Source of the DNA: Nitratireductor sp.
GTDB taxonomy: Bacteria; Pseudomonadota; Alphaproteobacteria; Rhizobiales; Rhizobiaceae
DNA length: 18,338 nucleotides
Direction: 5' to 3'
Assembly (NCBI GenBank): GCA_020441735.1
Contig: JAGRLQ010000114.1
Coordinates: 1-18,338 of the forward strand
In this document: in pieces, positions 7,423 to 14,119 of the stretch
Layout: each line of letters starts with the position of its first letter
Numbering within the stretch: position 1 is the first letter of the stretch
Program-made: the position numbers and the translations under genes
The notes under the pieces: model-generated
Seen by the model: only the letters and a program-made list of their open reading frames with translations
Told to the model about the DNA's origin: nothing
Database searches by the model: none

Positions 7423-8160
7423 ATGGCCGCCGCCCGCAAAACCGTTTCCGTCGTCATTCCGGTCTATAACGAGGAAGGCAATATCGGTCGCCTTGTCGAG
7501 GAAACGCTTCACGCTGTTCCCACTGCCAATCTGGGCGAAATTGTCGTGGTCGACGATTTTTCCACCGACAACGGGCCGCAGGAAGTGCTGGCGATTGCCC
7601 GCAACAACAAGAAGGTGCGCCTGGTGCGCCACCTTCAAAATGCGGGCCAGAGCGCAGCACTCAGAACCGGCATTTTAGCCGCCACCCATCCACTGATCGC
7701 AACGCTGGACGGTGATGGCCAGAACGATCCCCACGACCTGCCGAAAATGATCGAGGCGATTGCGCCTGCCGGAAGTGGGAACGGCCCGGCGCTGATCGGC
7801 GGCGTTCGCGTCAACCGCAAGGATACCGGCTCGAAACGATGGGCTTCGCGGGCTGCCAACAAGATCCGCGATTGGGTATTGCGCGACGACTGCCCCGACA
7901 CCGGCTGTGGCATCAAGGTTTTCTGGCGCGAGGCATTCCTCAAACTGCCCTTCTTCACCTCGATCCACCGCTATCTGCCGGCGCTGTTCCAGACCTATGG
8001 TTATGCAACGGAGTACGTTCCGGTGAACTCCCGCGAACGGCTTGCCGGCGTGTCGAAATACAACAACTTCAATCGTGCCCTGATCGGACTTTACGACCTG
8101 TTCGGGGTTTCCTGGCTGCGGCGGCGCACTAAAAACCCGCCGGTGCGTGAAGAAAAATAG
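7423..8160 (+). CDS. glycosyltransferase family 2, polyprenyl-phosphate sugar synthase (DPM1/ArnC/RgtE-like)
   Basis: A 245-residue soluble GT-A fold enzyme. It has VSVVIPVYNEEGNIG (8-22), VVVDDFSTDN (41-50), the metal-binding DGDGQ (96-100, a DxD motif) followed by NDP, and the C-terminal ERLAGVSKYNNFNRA (205-219) typical of dolichyl/polyprenyl-phosphate mannosyltransferase-like proteins. There are no C-terminal TM helices, unlike ArnC/GtrB, so it resembles the short DPM1 form. Expected reaction: nucleotide-sugar plus polyprenyl phosphate gives polyprenyl-phosphate-sugar on the cytoplasmic face, the donor for the adjacent GT39 enzyme. The sugar is not determinable here. The ATG at 7423 is the only good start near the conserved N-terminus, though its ribosome site is poor. 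Its 3' end carries a terminator for the convergent gene. Confidence 0.9.
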   Translation: MAAARKTVSVVIPVYNEEGNIGRLVEETLHAVPTANLGEIVVVDDFSTDNGPQEVLAIARNNKKVRLVRHLQNAGQSAALRTGILAATHPLIATLDGDGQNDPHDLPKMIEAIAPAGSGNGPALIGGVRVNRKDTGSKRWASRAANKIRDWVLRDDCPDTGCGIKVFWREAFLKLPFFTSIHRYLPALFQTYGYATEYVPVNSRERLAGVSKYNNFNRALIGLYDLFGVSWLRRRTKNPPVREEK

Positions 8161-8167
8161 GCGGGTT
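8131..8167 (-). terminator. intrinsic terminator for the TVP38/TMEM64 gene
   Basis: Read on the minus strand, AACCCGCC (complement of 8160-8167) pairs with GGCGGGTT (complement of 8134-8141) around an 18-base loop, followed by a T-run ending at 8131. It lies directly at the stop of the minus-strand gene and inside the last codons of the convergent GT2 gene. The loop is long for a classical terminator, hence moderate confidence. Confidence 0.55.
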
Positions 8168-8973
8168 CAGCCGTTGGAGCTTTTCCGCGCTGTCTTGCGC
8201 CTGGCGCGGATCTGCCGCCGGTAGCGCCCGTAGACCCATAGCCCTGCCACCATCAGCACTGCAAACAGCCCGATGCCCAGCGCGACCTGCCAGCCTGCAC
8301 CCACATCGACACCGCTGCCCATCAGCGCAAATACCGCCATCTGCGGCAGATAACCGACGAGCGAAGCCAGCACGAACGGCGCAAGCGGCACGCTGGTAAC
8401 ACCGGCTGCCAGGTTGGTCAGCAGGTTGGAGCCGACCGGCAACAACCGGATGATGATGGTGGTCGAAACCGGATGCTGGCGCCAGTATTCAAAGGCGATG
8501 TCGACCCGCCCGCGGATCATCTGCCGCGCCCGCGCCTCGAATACCCGGGCAATGAGTGCCGCAAGAAGGCAACCCAATCCCGCCGCAAGCGTTGAAACGG
8601 CAAGCCCCGTCCACAGCCCGAAGAAATAGGCACCGAAGAACGCCACCGCCTGACGCGGCCCGCCGATTGCCGTAAACAGCATGCCGGCGGAAAGATAGGC
8701 AAGCTTGCCCTGATACCACTCGGCCCCTGCCCGGTCGTTGAAATCGACCCAATGCGCAAGCCCTTCGAAATCAATCGATTTCGCCAGATATCCGATTGCC
8801 AGAATGACACAAAGTGCCACGCCCGCCTTGGCAAGGCGCGCTGGACCGATCTGCCGGACGGCTTTTACGGCGGGTTCGAGGAATTCGATTGCGGACATTC
8901 GGAATACGCCAAGAAATTTGCTGACTGGCGGGCGGTTCACGCTGCGCCTTTTGGCACCTTTTCGGGTGAACAT
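8167..8973 (-). CDS. TVP38/TMEM64 (DedA-like, VTT domain) membrane protein
   Basis: A 268-residue integral membrane protein (243 residues if it begins at the ATG at 8898). The VTT/SNARE-associated domain is visible as AFFGAYFFGLWTG with the Gly-rich stretch after it, then IRLLPVGSNLLTNLAAG and SLVGYLPQMAVFALMGSG, followed by a C-terminal TM and a strongly basic tail (YRRQIRARRKTARKSS). Members are linked to lipid handling: bacterial DedA-family proteins are implicated in undecaprenyl-phosphate recycling and eukaryotic TMEM41/VMP1 in lipid scrambling. Next to polyprenyl-phosphate sugar genes, a carrier-lipid flippase role is an attractive but unproven inference. The 8973 start has AGGG about seven bases upstream; codon bias is weaker between 8973 and 8898, so the start is uncertain. 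It converges on the GT2 gene and diverges from the kinase gene. Confidence 0.85.
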   Translation of the reverse strand: MFTRKGAKRRSVNRPPVSKFLGVFRMSAIEFLEPAVKAVRQIGPARLAKAGVALCVILAIGYLAKSIDFEGLAHWVDFNDRAGAEWYQGKLAYLSAGMLFTAIGGPRQAVAFFGAYFFGLWTGLAVSTLAAGLGCLLAALIARVFEARARQMIRGRVDIAFEYWRQHPVSTTIIIRLLPVGSNLLTNLAAGVTSVPLAPFVLASLVGYLPQMAVFALMGSGVDVGAGWQVALGIGLFAVLMVAGLWVYGRYRRQIRARRKTARKSSNG

Positions 8974-8998
8974 CAAACCGCCCTGAAATACGCTGGCT

Positions 8999-9028
8999 GC
9001 TTGACGCAGACGGGACCGGGCGTCAAGC
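8999..9028 (+). promoter_or_regulatory. perfect 9-base inverted repeat, candidate operator or 5'-UTR hairpin
   Basis: GCTTGACGC (8999-9007) and GCGTCAAGC (9020-9028) are exact reverse complements around a 12-base centre, so half-sites are 21 bases apart, two helical turns. It sits between the divergent starts at 8973 and 9059 and upstream of the AAGGAGGAG ribosome site of the kinase gene. This geometry suits a dimeric repressor. No regulator gene is adjacent. Confidence 0.45.
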
Positions 9029-9058
9029 TTGCGATGGCGGAAACAAGGAGGAGCCTGA

Positions 9059-10114
9059 ATGGACGAAGCGGTAGGCCAGCTTGACGGCACGGTGCTTGCA
9101 CCATGGCTCGAAGCCCATGTCGAGGGCTTCCACGACCTGATGGAAATCCGCAAGTTCTCCGGCGGCCAGTCCAATCCGACCTTTCTGATTACAGCCCAGA
9201 GCGGCAAATACGTGTTACGGGCGAAGCCGCCCGGCGAGTTGTTGAAATCCGCCCATCAGGTCGATCGGGAATACCGCGTCATGAAGGCCCTTGCGGCAAG
9301 CGATGTTCCAGTGCCGCGCATGTTTGCCCTGTGCGATGAAGGCAGCCCCATCGGGCGCATGTTCTTCGTCATGGAACATCTCGACGGCCATATCTTCTGG
9401 GACCCGGCCCTGCCGGAAATCCACGAATATCACAGTGAGAAGGCGCCCGAGCGCCGGGCACTGATCTATGACCGGATGAACGCGGTGCTGGCGAAACTGC
9501 ATCAGGTCGATGTGGAAGCTGCAGGCCTCGGCGATTTCGGCAAGCCCGGCAGCTATTTCGAGCGGCAGTTGTCGCGCTGGACACAGCAATATGCAGCCAG
9601 CGAAATCGACCGCAACGAGCAGGTTCACCAGCTTGTCGACTGGCTCGGCGCCAACATGCCGGCAGATGATGGCAGGGTATCGCTGGTCCATGGCGATTTC
9701 CGAATCGACAACATCGTCTTCAGCCATGACGCCCATGAGGTGCTCGGCCTGCTTGACTGGGAGTTGTCGACTCTCGGCCACCCCTATGCCGATCTTGCCT
9801 ATCAGTGCATGCAGTGGCGCCTGCCGCACCAGGGCGGGTTCCGTGGCCTTGGCGGCATCGACCGCGAGGCTCTCGGTCTGCCGTCGGAAGCAGACTATGT
9901 GGCAGCCTATTGCCGGCGCTGCGGCATAGAGCACATAGCCAACTGGCGATTCTACGTCGCCTTCTGCTTCTTCCGCCTCGCGGCCATCCTGCAGGGCGTC
10001 TACAAGCGTTCGCTCGACGGCAACGCGTCCAACCCCGAAAAGGCGGCACAATACGGCACGGCTGTGCCGGTGCTGGCCCAACTCGCCACGGAAATGATCG
10101 ACAAGGAGAGCTGA
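9059..10114 (+). CDS. APH-fold phosphotransferase, ACAD10/11 kinase-domain-like (LvaA-like)
   Basis: A 351-residue small-molecule kinase of the aminoglycoside phosphotransferase/choline kinase fold. The N-lobe has RKFSGGQSNPTFLI (31-44) as the nucleotide loop and YVLRAKPPG (51-59) with the ATP-binding basic residues. The C-lobe has the intact Brenner motif HGDFRIDN (211-218; catalytic Asp213, metal-binding Asn218) and the DFG-equivalent DWE (Asp233) in LLDWELSTLGHPYADLA. FSGGQSNPTF and LDWELSTLGHPxADL are typical of the ACAD10/ACAD11 kinase domain and its bacterial stand-alone relatives, not of antibiotic kinases. Established work on this group (human ACAD10/11, Pseudomonas LvaA) points to phosphorylation of 4-hydroxyacyl-CoA. 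The ATG at 9059 follows an excellent AAGGAGGAG. The probable partner dehydrogenase is at 1623-2852. Confidence 0.9.
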   Translation: MDEAVGQLDGTVLAPWLEAHVEGFHDLMEIRKFSGGQSNPTFLITAQSGKYVLRAKPPGELLKSAHQVDREYRVMKALAASDVPVPRMFALCDEGSPIGRMFFVMEHLDGHIFWDPALPEIHEYHSEKAPERRALIYDRMNAVLAKLHQVDVEAAGLGDFGKPGSYFERQLSRWTQQYAASEIDRNEQVHQLVDWLGANMPADDGRVSLVHGDFRIDNIVFSHDAHEVLGLLDWELSTLGHPYADLAYQCMQWRLPHQGGFRGLGGIDREALGLPSEADYVAAYCRRCGIEHIANWRFYVAFCFFRLAAILQGVYKRSLDGNASNPEKAAQYGTAVPVLAQLATEMIDKES

Positions 10115-10199
10115 CATCGACCATTGCCCGACCATTACCTTCGCAGATGAAACTTTTTTGCGCCCCGATCCGTTTCAATCTCGGAACCGGGAGGAAACC

Positions 10200-10664
10200 A
10201 TGCGAAAATCGATCCTGTTTGAAGACCTGAAAGCTGTCCTGCTGGCACTGGCCGTGTTCCTGCTGGCGGGGCTGATCAGCATGAAGGCTTTCGCCCAGGA
10301 CGTACCCGTCCCATCCACCGACCAGAATGCCACGCAGGCTGTTATCGGCGATCAGCTCAACGCCTTTCGCGCCCGCGACCATGCCCGCGCCTATTCCCAT
10401 GCAGCCCCCAACATCCGGGGTTATTTCGACACGGTAGAGAAGTTCACCGACATGGTCTCGCGCGCCTATGGCGCCATCTATTCGCCGGGCAGTTTCGTTT
10501 TCGGCCGCAACACCATCATCAACAGTGAAATCTACCAAGAAGTGATCATCACCGGTGAGGATGGCAGGCAGTGGCAGGCCGTCTACACACTGAAGCGGCA
10601 GGAGGACGGCTCCTGGAAGATCACCGGGGTAAAAATGAACCCTTACAAGGGTGCTGCGGTCTGA
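10200..10664 (+). CDS. DUF4864 domain protein with signal peptide
   Basis: A 154-residue protein. It has a signal peptide (basic MRKS, hydrophobic LLALAVFLLAGLIS, AFA then QD at 30-34) predicting export to the periplasm, with cleavage near residue 32. The mature part matches the DUF4864 layout: VIGDQLNAFRARDHARAYSHAAPNIRGYF, a region around FTDMVSRAYGAIY, then strand-rich YTLKRQEDGSWKITGVKM. The fold resembles NTF2/SnoaL-like alpha+beta domains; no function is established. The ATG at 10200 has GGGAGGAAACC just upstream, a strong ribosome site. The gene begins 86 bases after the kinase stop and converges on tgt with a three-base gap. It may be co-transcribed with the kinase, or read from a weak promoter in the gap. 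Confidence 0.82.
   Translation: MRKSILFEDLKAVLLALAVFLLAGLISMKAFAQDVPVPSTDQNATQAVIGDQLNAFRARDHARAYSHAAPNIRGYFDTVEKFTDMVSRAYGAIYSPGSFVFGRNTIINSEIYQEVIITGEDGRQWQAVYTLKRQEDGSWKITGVKMNPYKGAAV
10631..10652 (-). terminator. candidate intrinsic terminator for the queA-tgt operon
   Basis: On the minus strand, ACCCTT-GT-AAGGGT (complement of 10639-10652) forms a six-base stem with a tiny loop. It is followed three bases later by a run of five T (complement of 10631-10635). It lies 16 bases past the tgt stop, inside the 3' end of the DUF4864 gene. The short stem and offset T-run limit confidence. Confidence 0.4.
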
Positions 10665-10667
10665 CCC

Positions 10668-11798
10668 TCACAGCGCAGCGATATCTCCTTTGGCCCAGCC
10701 TTCCCGGGTTTCAGCTCTGAAATCCTCGAACTTCCCGGCCTCAATGGCCTCGCGCATCCCGGCCATCAGTAATTGATAATAGGCCAGATTGTTCCAGGTC
10801 AGTAGCATGCCGCCCAGCGCCTCACCGCATTTGACCAAATGATGCAGATAGGCCCGCGAATAGTCGCGCGATGCCGGGCACTCGCTCATTTCGTCGAGCG
10901 GGCGCGGGTCCTCGGCGTGGCGGGCATTTCTAAGATTGATCTTGCCGTATCTCGTATAGGCAAGCCCGTGGCGGCCCGCCCGCGTCGGCATAACACAATC
11001 GAACATGTCGACGCCGCGCGCCACACTCTCGAGCAGGTCGTCCGGCGTTCCAACGCCCATCAGATAGCGCGGCTTATCCTCCGGCATTGCCGGACAGGTC
11101 GTCTCCAGCATGCGCAGCATGACATCCTGAGGTTCACCAACCGCCAGCCCGCCAATGGCATAACCCTTTAAATTCATGGCCTTGAGCGCCTTTGCGGATT
11201 CAACGCGCAAAGCAGGGTCATCACCCCCCTGGACAATGCCGAACATCGCCTTGCCGGGCTGATCGCCAAAAGCTGCCGCCGAGCGCTCGGCCCAGCGAAG
11301 CGAGAGTTCCATGGCGCGCTTCATCTCGTCGCGTGATGCCGGCAGCGCGATGCACTCGTCCAGCTGCATCTGGATATCGGAATCGAGCAGGCCCTGGATT
11401 TCGATGGACCGTTCCGGTGACAAGAAGAATTTCTGCCCGTCGATATGCGAAGTGAAGGTAACGCCCTCCTCCGTCAGCTTTCTGAGAGAGGCCAGCGACA
11501 TCACCTGAAACCCGCCGGAATCCGTCAGGATCGGCCCTTGCCAGCGCGCAAACTCATGCAGCCCGCCAAGCTTTGCCACCCGTTCTGCGCCCGGTCGCAG
11601 CATCAGGTGATAGGTGTTGCCGAGGATGATATCGGCCCCCAACTCCTTCACCTGATCCATGTACATGGCCTTGACCGTGCCTGCGGTGCCGACCGGCATG
11701 AAAGCGGGCGTACGGATCGATCCGCGTGGCATGGTGATCTCGCCACGCCGCGCCGTTCCGTCGGTTGCAAGGAGCTTGAAGGCAAATTCGGTCGTCAT
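10668..11798 (-). CDS. tgt: tRNA-guanine transglycosylase lacking most canonical zinc ligands
   Basis: A 376-residue TIM-barrel enzyme that exchanges guanine-34 for preQ1 in the tRNAs with GUN anticodons, a step of queuosine synthesis in the cytoplasm. Visible signatures are RTPAFMPVGTAGTVKAM (29-45), TDSGGFQVMSL with the base-binding Asp93 (92-102), GGLAVGEP (216-223), and DMFDCVMPTRAGRHG (264-278) with the nucleophile Asp267. Length is normal. The zinc site is unusual: the family CXCXXC plus His reads here SECPAS (305-310) and WNN (335-337), so only Cys307 of the four ligands remains, while the flanking RDYSRAYLHHL and NLAYYQ are normal. The start overlaps the queA stop by ATGA, indicating coupled translation of the two queuosine genes. 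Confidence 0.96.
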   Translation of the reverse strand: MTTEFAFKLLATDGTARRGEITMPRGSIRTPAFMPVGTAGTVKAMYMDQVKELGADIILGNTYHLMLRPGAERVAKLGGLHEFARWQGPILTDSGGFQVMSLASLRKLTEEGVTFTSHIDGQKFFLSPERSIEIQGLLDSDIQMQLDECIALPASRDEMKRAMELSLRWAERSAAAFGDQPGKAMFGIVQGGDDPALRVESAKALKAMNLKGYAIGGLAVGEPQDVMLRMLETTCPAMPEDKPRYLMGVGTPDDLLESVARGVDMFDCVMPTRAGRHGLAYTRYGKINLRNARHAEDPRPLDEMSECPASRDYSRAYLHHLVKCGEALGGMLLTWNNLAYYQLLMAGMREAIEAGKFEDFRAETREGWAKGDIAAL

Positions 11799-12868
11799 GG
11801 CGCGCGGTATAACAGCGAGGCATCGCCATAGGAATAGAAACGGTAGCCGTTCGAAATGGCATGGACGTAGGCTGCCTGCATCGTCTCCAGACCGCTGAAG
11901 GCTGCAACCAGCATCATCAGCGTCGAACGCGGCAGATGGAAATTGGTCATCAGCACATCGGCAAAGCGGAAGGCGTAGCCCGGCGTGATGAAGATGTCCG
12001 TCGACCCTTCCCAGGCATGCAGCCTGCCGGCCTCGTCGGCAGCACTTTCCAGCAGGCGCAGCGAGGTTGTGCCGACGCTGACAATCCGCCCGCCCTTTGC
12101 CTTCACCGCGTTGAGTGCTTCGGCGGTTTCAACTGATACATGGCCTCGCTCAAAATGCATCTTGTGGGCTTCGGTATCCTCCGCCTTGACCGGCAGAAAC
12201 GTGCCCGCGCCCACATGCAGGGTCACGAAATGGCGCCCGATGCCCTTTTTATCCAGCCGGGCAAACAGTTCCGGCGTGAAGTGCAGTCCCGCCGTCGGTG
12301 CGGCCACCGCACCCTCCTCGCGGGCATAGATCGTCTGGTAATCTTCCCGGTCGCGAGCATCCTCGGCGCGTTTCAGCGCGATATAGGGCGGCAATGGCAC
12401 GTGACCTGCAGCATGCAAAGCCTCGTCAAGGGCCGTGCCCGAAAGATCGAAGACAAGCTCCACCTCACCCTCTTCGCCCTTTTCGGCCACCGTCGCATCG
12501 AGCGAACCCATCAGGCAGGCCGTATTGTCGTGGCCGAAGCGCAGCCGGTCGCCGGCCGTAAGTTTCTTGGCCCCGCGCACAAAGGCCTTCCAGCGGTTAT
12601 CGGAAACCCGCATGTGCAGCGTCGCACCGATGCGGGCGGTAGCGCCATCGCGGTTGCGGATACCTTCCAGCTGCGCCGGAATGACCTTCGTGTCGTTGAA
12701 CACCAGCGCATCGCCGGGCTGAAGCAGGTCCGGCAGGTCGCGCGCAATACGATCCTCGAACGGCTCGCCGGGCTTTACTACCAGCAGTTTCGCCGAATCC
12801 CGCGGCGCGGCCGGTCGCAGGGCGATCCGGTCTTCCGGCAGATCAAAATCGAACAGGTCAACGCGCAT
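11795..12868 (-). CDS. queA: S-adenosylmethionine:tRNA ribosyltransferase-isomerase QueA
   Basis: A 357-residue QueA. It transfers and isomerises the ribosyl group of SAM onto preQ1-34 of tRNA to give epoxyqueuosine, the step after Tgt. Family signatures are MRVDLFDFDLPEDRIALRP at the start, ALVFNDTKVIPAQLEG (about 54-69), PLPPYI followed by the YQTIYARxxGAVAAPTAGLHFT segment in mid-protein, FVTLHVGAGTFLPVK, and LLMTNFHLPRSTLMMLVAAF-like and YRFYSYGDASLL endings. Length and motifs are typical and nothing is missing. The ATG at 12868 has only a weak ribosome site (GTGAAG) and sits 14 bases after a terminator-like hairpin and T-run. Downstream it overlaps tgt by four bases. Confidence 0.97.
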   Translation of the reverse strand: MRVDLFDFDLPEDRIALRPAAPRDSAKLLVVKPGEPFEDRIARDLPDLLQPGDALVFNDTKVIPAQLEGIRNRDGATARIGATLHMRVSDNRWKAFVRGAKKLTAGDRLRFGHDNTACLMGSLDATVAEKGEEGEVELVFDLSGTALDEALHAAGHVPLPPYIALKRAEDARDREDYQTIYAREEGAVAAPTAGLHFTPELFARLDKKGIGRHFVTLHVGAGTFLPVKAEDTEAHKMHFERGHVSVETAEALNAVKAKGGRIVSVGTTSLRLLESAADEAGRLHAWEGSTDIFITPGYAFRFADVLMTNFHLPRSTLMMLVAAFSGLETMQAAYVHAISNGYRFYSYGDASLLYRAP

Positions 12869-12882
12869 CGGCAGACTTCACG

Positions 12883-12909
12883 AAAAAGGGCGGCAACAAC
12901 GCCGCCCTT
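12883..12909 (-). terminator. strong intrinsic terminator between cyclophilin gene and queA
   Basis: On the minus strand, AAGGGCGGC-GTTGTT-GCCGCCCTT is a perfect nine-base-pair GC-rich stem with a six-base loop followed directly by a T-run (complement of 12883-12887). It lies 23 bases after the cyclophilin stop and only 14 bases before the queA start. It should end most transcripts coming from the coaD/cyclophilin side, or act as an attenuator for queA-tgt. Confidence 0.8.
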
Positions 12910-12932
12910 GATACACCAATTGGCGAGGCAGA

Positions 12933-13403
12933 TTACAGTGCGCTCGCCACCTTCATCGAGACGATGGAATCGGGATCCTTCACCGGCTCGCCGCGCTTGA
13001 TCTGGTCGACATTCTCCATGCCTTCGATCACCTGGCCCCAGACCGTGTATTGCCGGTTGAGGAACGGTGCATCCTCGAAACAGATGAAGAACTGCGAATT
13101 GGCGCTGTCGGGGTTCTGGGCACGCGCCATGGAACAGGTACCGCGCACATGGGGTTCCTCGTTGAATTCCGCCTTCAGGTCAGGTTTCGACGAGCCGCCC
13201 GTACCGATGCCGTGCGGACAGCCGACCTGCGCCATGAAGCCGTCGATCACACGGTGAAAGACGATGCCGTCATAAAAGCCTTCACTGGCCAGTTCCTTGA
13301 TCCGCGCCACGTGGTTGGGCGCAAGGTCGGGCCGCAGCTTGATGACGACCGGCCCCTTGGTGGTTTCCATGACGATCGTGTTTTCCGGATCTTCGTAAGC
13401 CAT
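12933..13403 (-). CDS. peptidyl-prolyl cis-trans isomerase, cyclophilin type, cytoplasmic
   Basis: A 156-residue single-domain bacterial cyclophilin with no signal peptide, so cytoplasmic, catalysing proline cis-trans isomerisation in proteins. The catalytic segment FHRVIDGFMAQ (about 49-59; the Arg, Phe and Gln corresponding to human CypA Arg55, Phe60, Gln63) is intact, as are MARAQNPDSANSQFFI and YTVWGQVIEGM. The start at 13403 has GGGGAG six bases upstream. It lies 48 bases downstream of a paralogous lipoprotein cyclophilin in the same direction and is followed by a strong terminator. Confidence 0.94.
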   Translation of the reverse strand: MAYEDPENTIVMETTKGPVVIKLRPDLAPNHVARIKELASEGFYDGIVFHRVIDGFMAQVGCPHGIGTGGSSKPDLKAEFNEEPHVRGTCSMARAQNPDSANSQFFICFEDAPFLNRQYTVWGQVIEGMENVDQIKRGEPVKDPDSIVSMKVASAL

Positions 13404-13451
13404 GCGGCTCCCCTTCTTCTTGTATTTTGCCTGATTGTGTTGCCAGCCGGC

Positions 13452-14066
13452 TTATTTCGCCAGCGTCATTTTGATGATCTTGTCTGGGTCCGATACCATA
13501 CCGTTCTGGCCCGTGCCACGCTTGATCTTGTCGACATGCTCCATGCCGTCGATCACCTCGCCGAACACCGTATATTCGCCGTTGAGGAAGTCGCCATCGG
13601 CGAACATGATGAAGAACTGCGAATTGGCGGAATTGGGATCGGCCGCCCGCGCCATGCCCAGCACGCCACGCTTGAACGGTTCGCCGGTAAATTCAGCCTC
13701 GATGTCCGGCAGATCCGAACCGCCGCGGCCGGTGCCGGTCGGGTCACCTGTCTGCGCCATGAAACCGTCGATCACCCGGTGAAAGACGATGCCGTCGTAA
13801 AAGCCCTGACCGGTCAGCGTCTTGATCCGCGCCACATGCTTGGGCGCCAGATCGGGCCGCAGCCGGATCGTCACCCGGCCGTCCTTCAGATCGAGATAGA
13901 CAATGTCCTCTTCCGCCTGCTGGGTTGTTGCCTGCGTATCCTGACCGGAAGATTGCTCCGTGGTCGCCGGCGCTTCGCCTTTCGGTGCTTCAGGCGTGCC
14001 GCTGTTGCAGGCGGCAAGGGAAAGCGCCAGCAGCGGCGCGGCAAGAAACTTCAACAGCTTGATCAT
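13452..14066 (-). CDS. peptidyl-prolyl cis-trans isomerase, cyclophilin-type lipoprotein
   Basis: A 204-residue cyclophilin with a lipoprotein signal peptide: KLLKF, a hydrophobic run, then lipobox LAAC with Cys20. It should be lipid-anchored in the cell envelope, facing the periplasm. Residues about 21-52 are a low-complexity linker rich in Thr, Gln, Glu, Ala and Pro. The catalytic FHRVIDGFMAQ, MARAADPNSANSQFFI and YTVFGEVIDGM motifs are all intact. The start at 14066 has GAGGAAATCG upstream. It is closely related to its downstream neighbour (for example RLRPDLAPKHVARIK against KLRPDLAPNHVARIK), so the pair looks like a tandem duplication with division into envelope and cytoplasmic forms. 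It starts 53 bases after the coaD stop. Confidence 0.94.
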   Translation of the reverse strand: MIKLLKFLAAPLLALSLAACNSGTPEAPKGEAPATTEQSSGQDTQATTQQAEEDIVYLDLKDGRVTIRLRPDLAPKHVARIKTLTGQGFYDGIVFHRVIDGFMAQTGDPTGTGRGGSDLPDIEAEFTGEPFKRGVLGMARAADPNSANSQFFIMFADGDFLNGEYTVFGEVIDGMEHVDKIKRGTGQNGMVSDPDKIIKMTLAK

Positions 14067-14119
14067 CGATTTCCTCGAAAACTTGGAGAATGGGAGTTTT
14101 GATGCGGCCGGACGGCGGA

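Noticed and set aside
9059..10114. Aminoglycoside resistance kinase
   Set aside because: The APH fold is present, but the surrounding motifs match the ACAD10/11-type acyl kinase group and the context is lipid or hydroxy acid catabolism.
12869..12932. preQ1 riboswitch upstream of queA
   Set aside because: The 64-base gap shows only a symmetric terminator hairpin; I find no second stem or A-rich tail typical of known preQ1 aptamers.
12140..13000. A 286-codon plus-strand open frame
   Set aside because: Antisense to queA and the cyclophilin end; no recognisable protein features.
13050..14102. A 350-codon open frame on the plus strand across both cyclophilins
   Set aside because: Antisense shadow. 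Its internal repeated segments simply mirror the similarity between the two cyclophilin paralogues.
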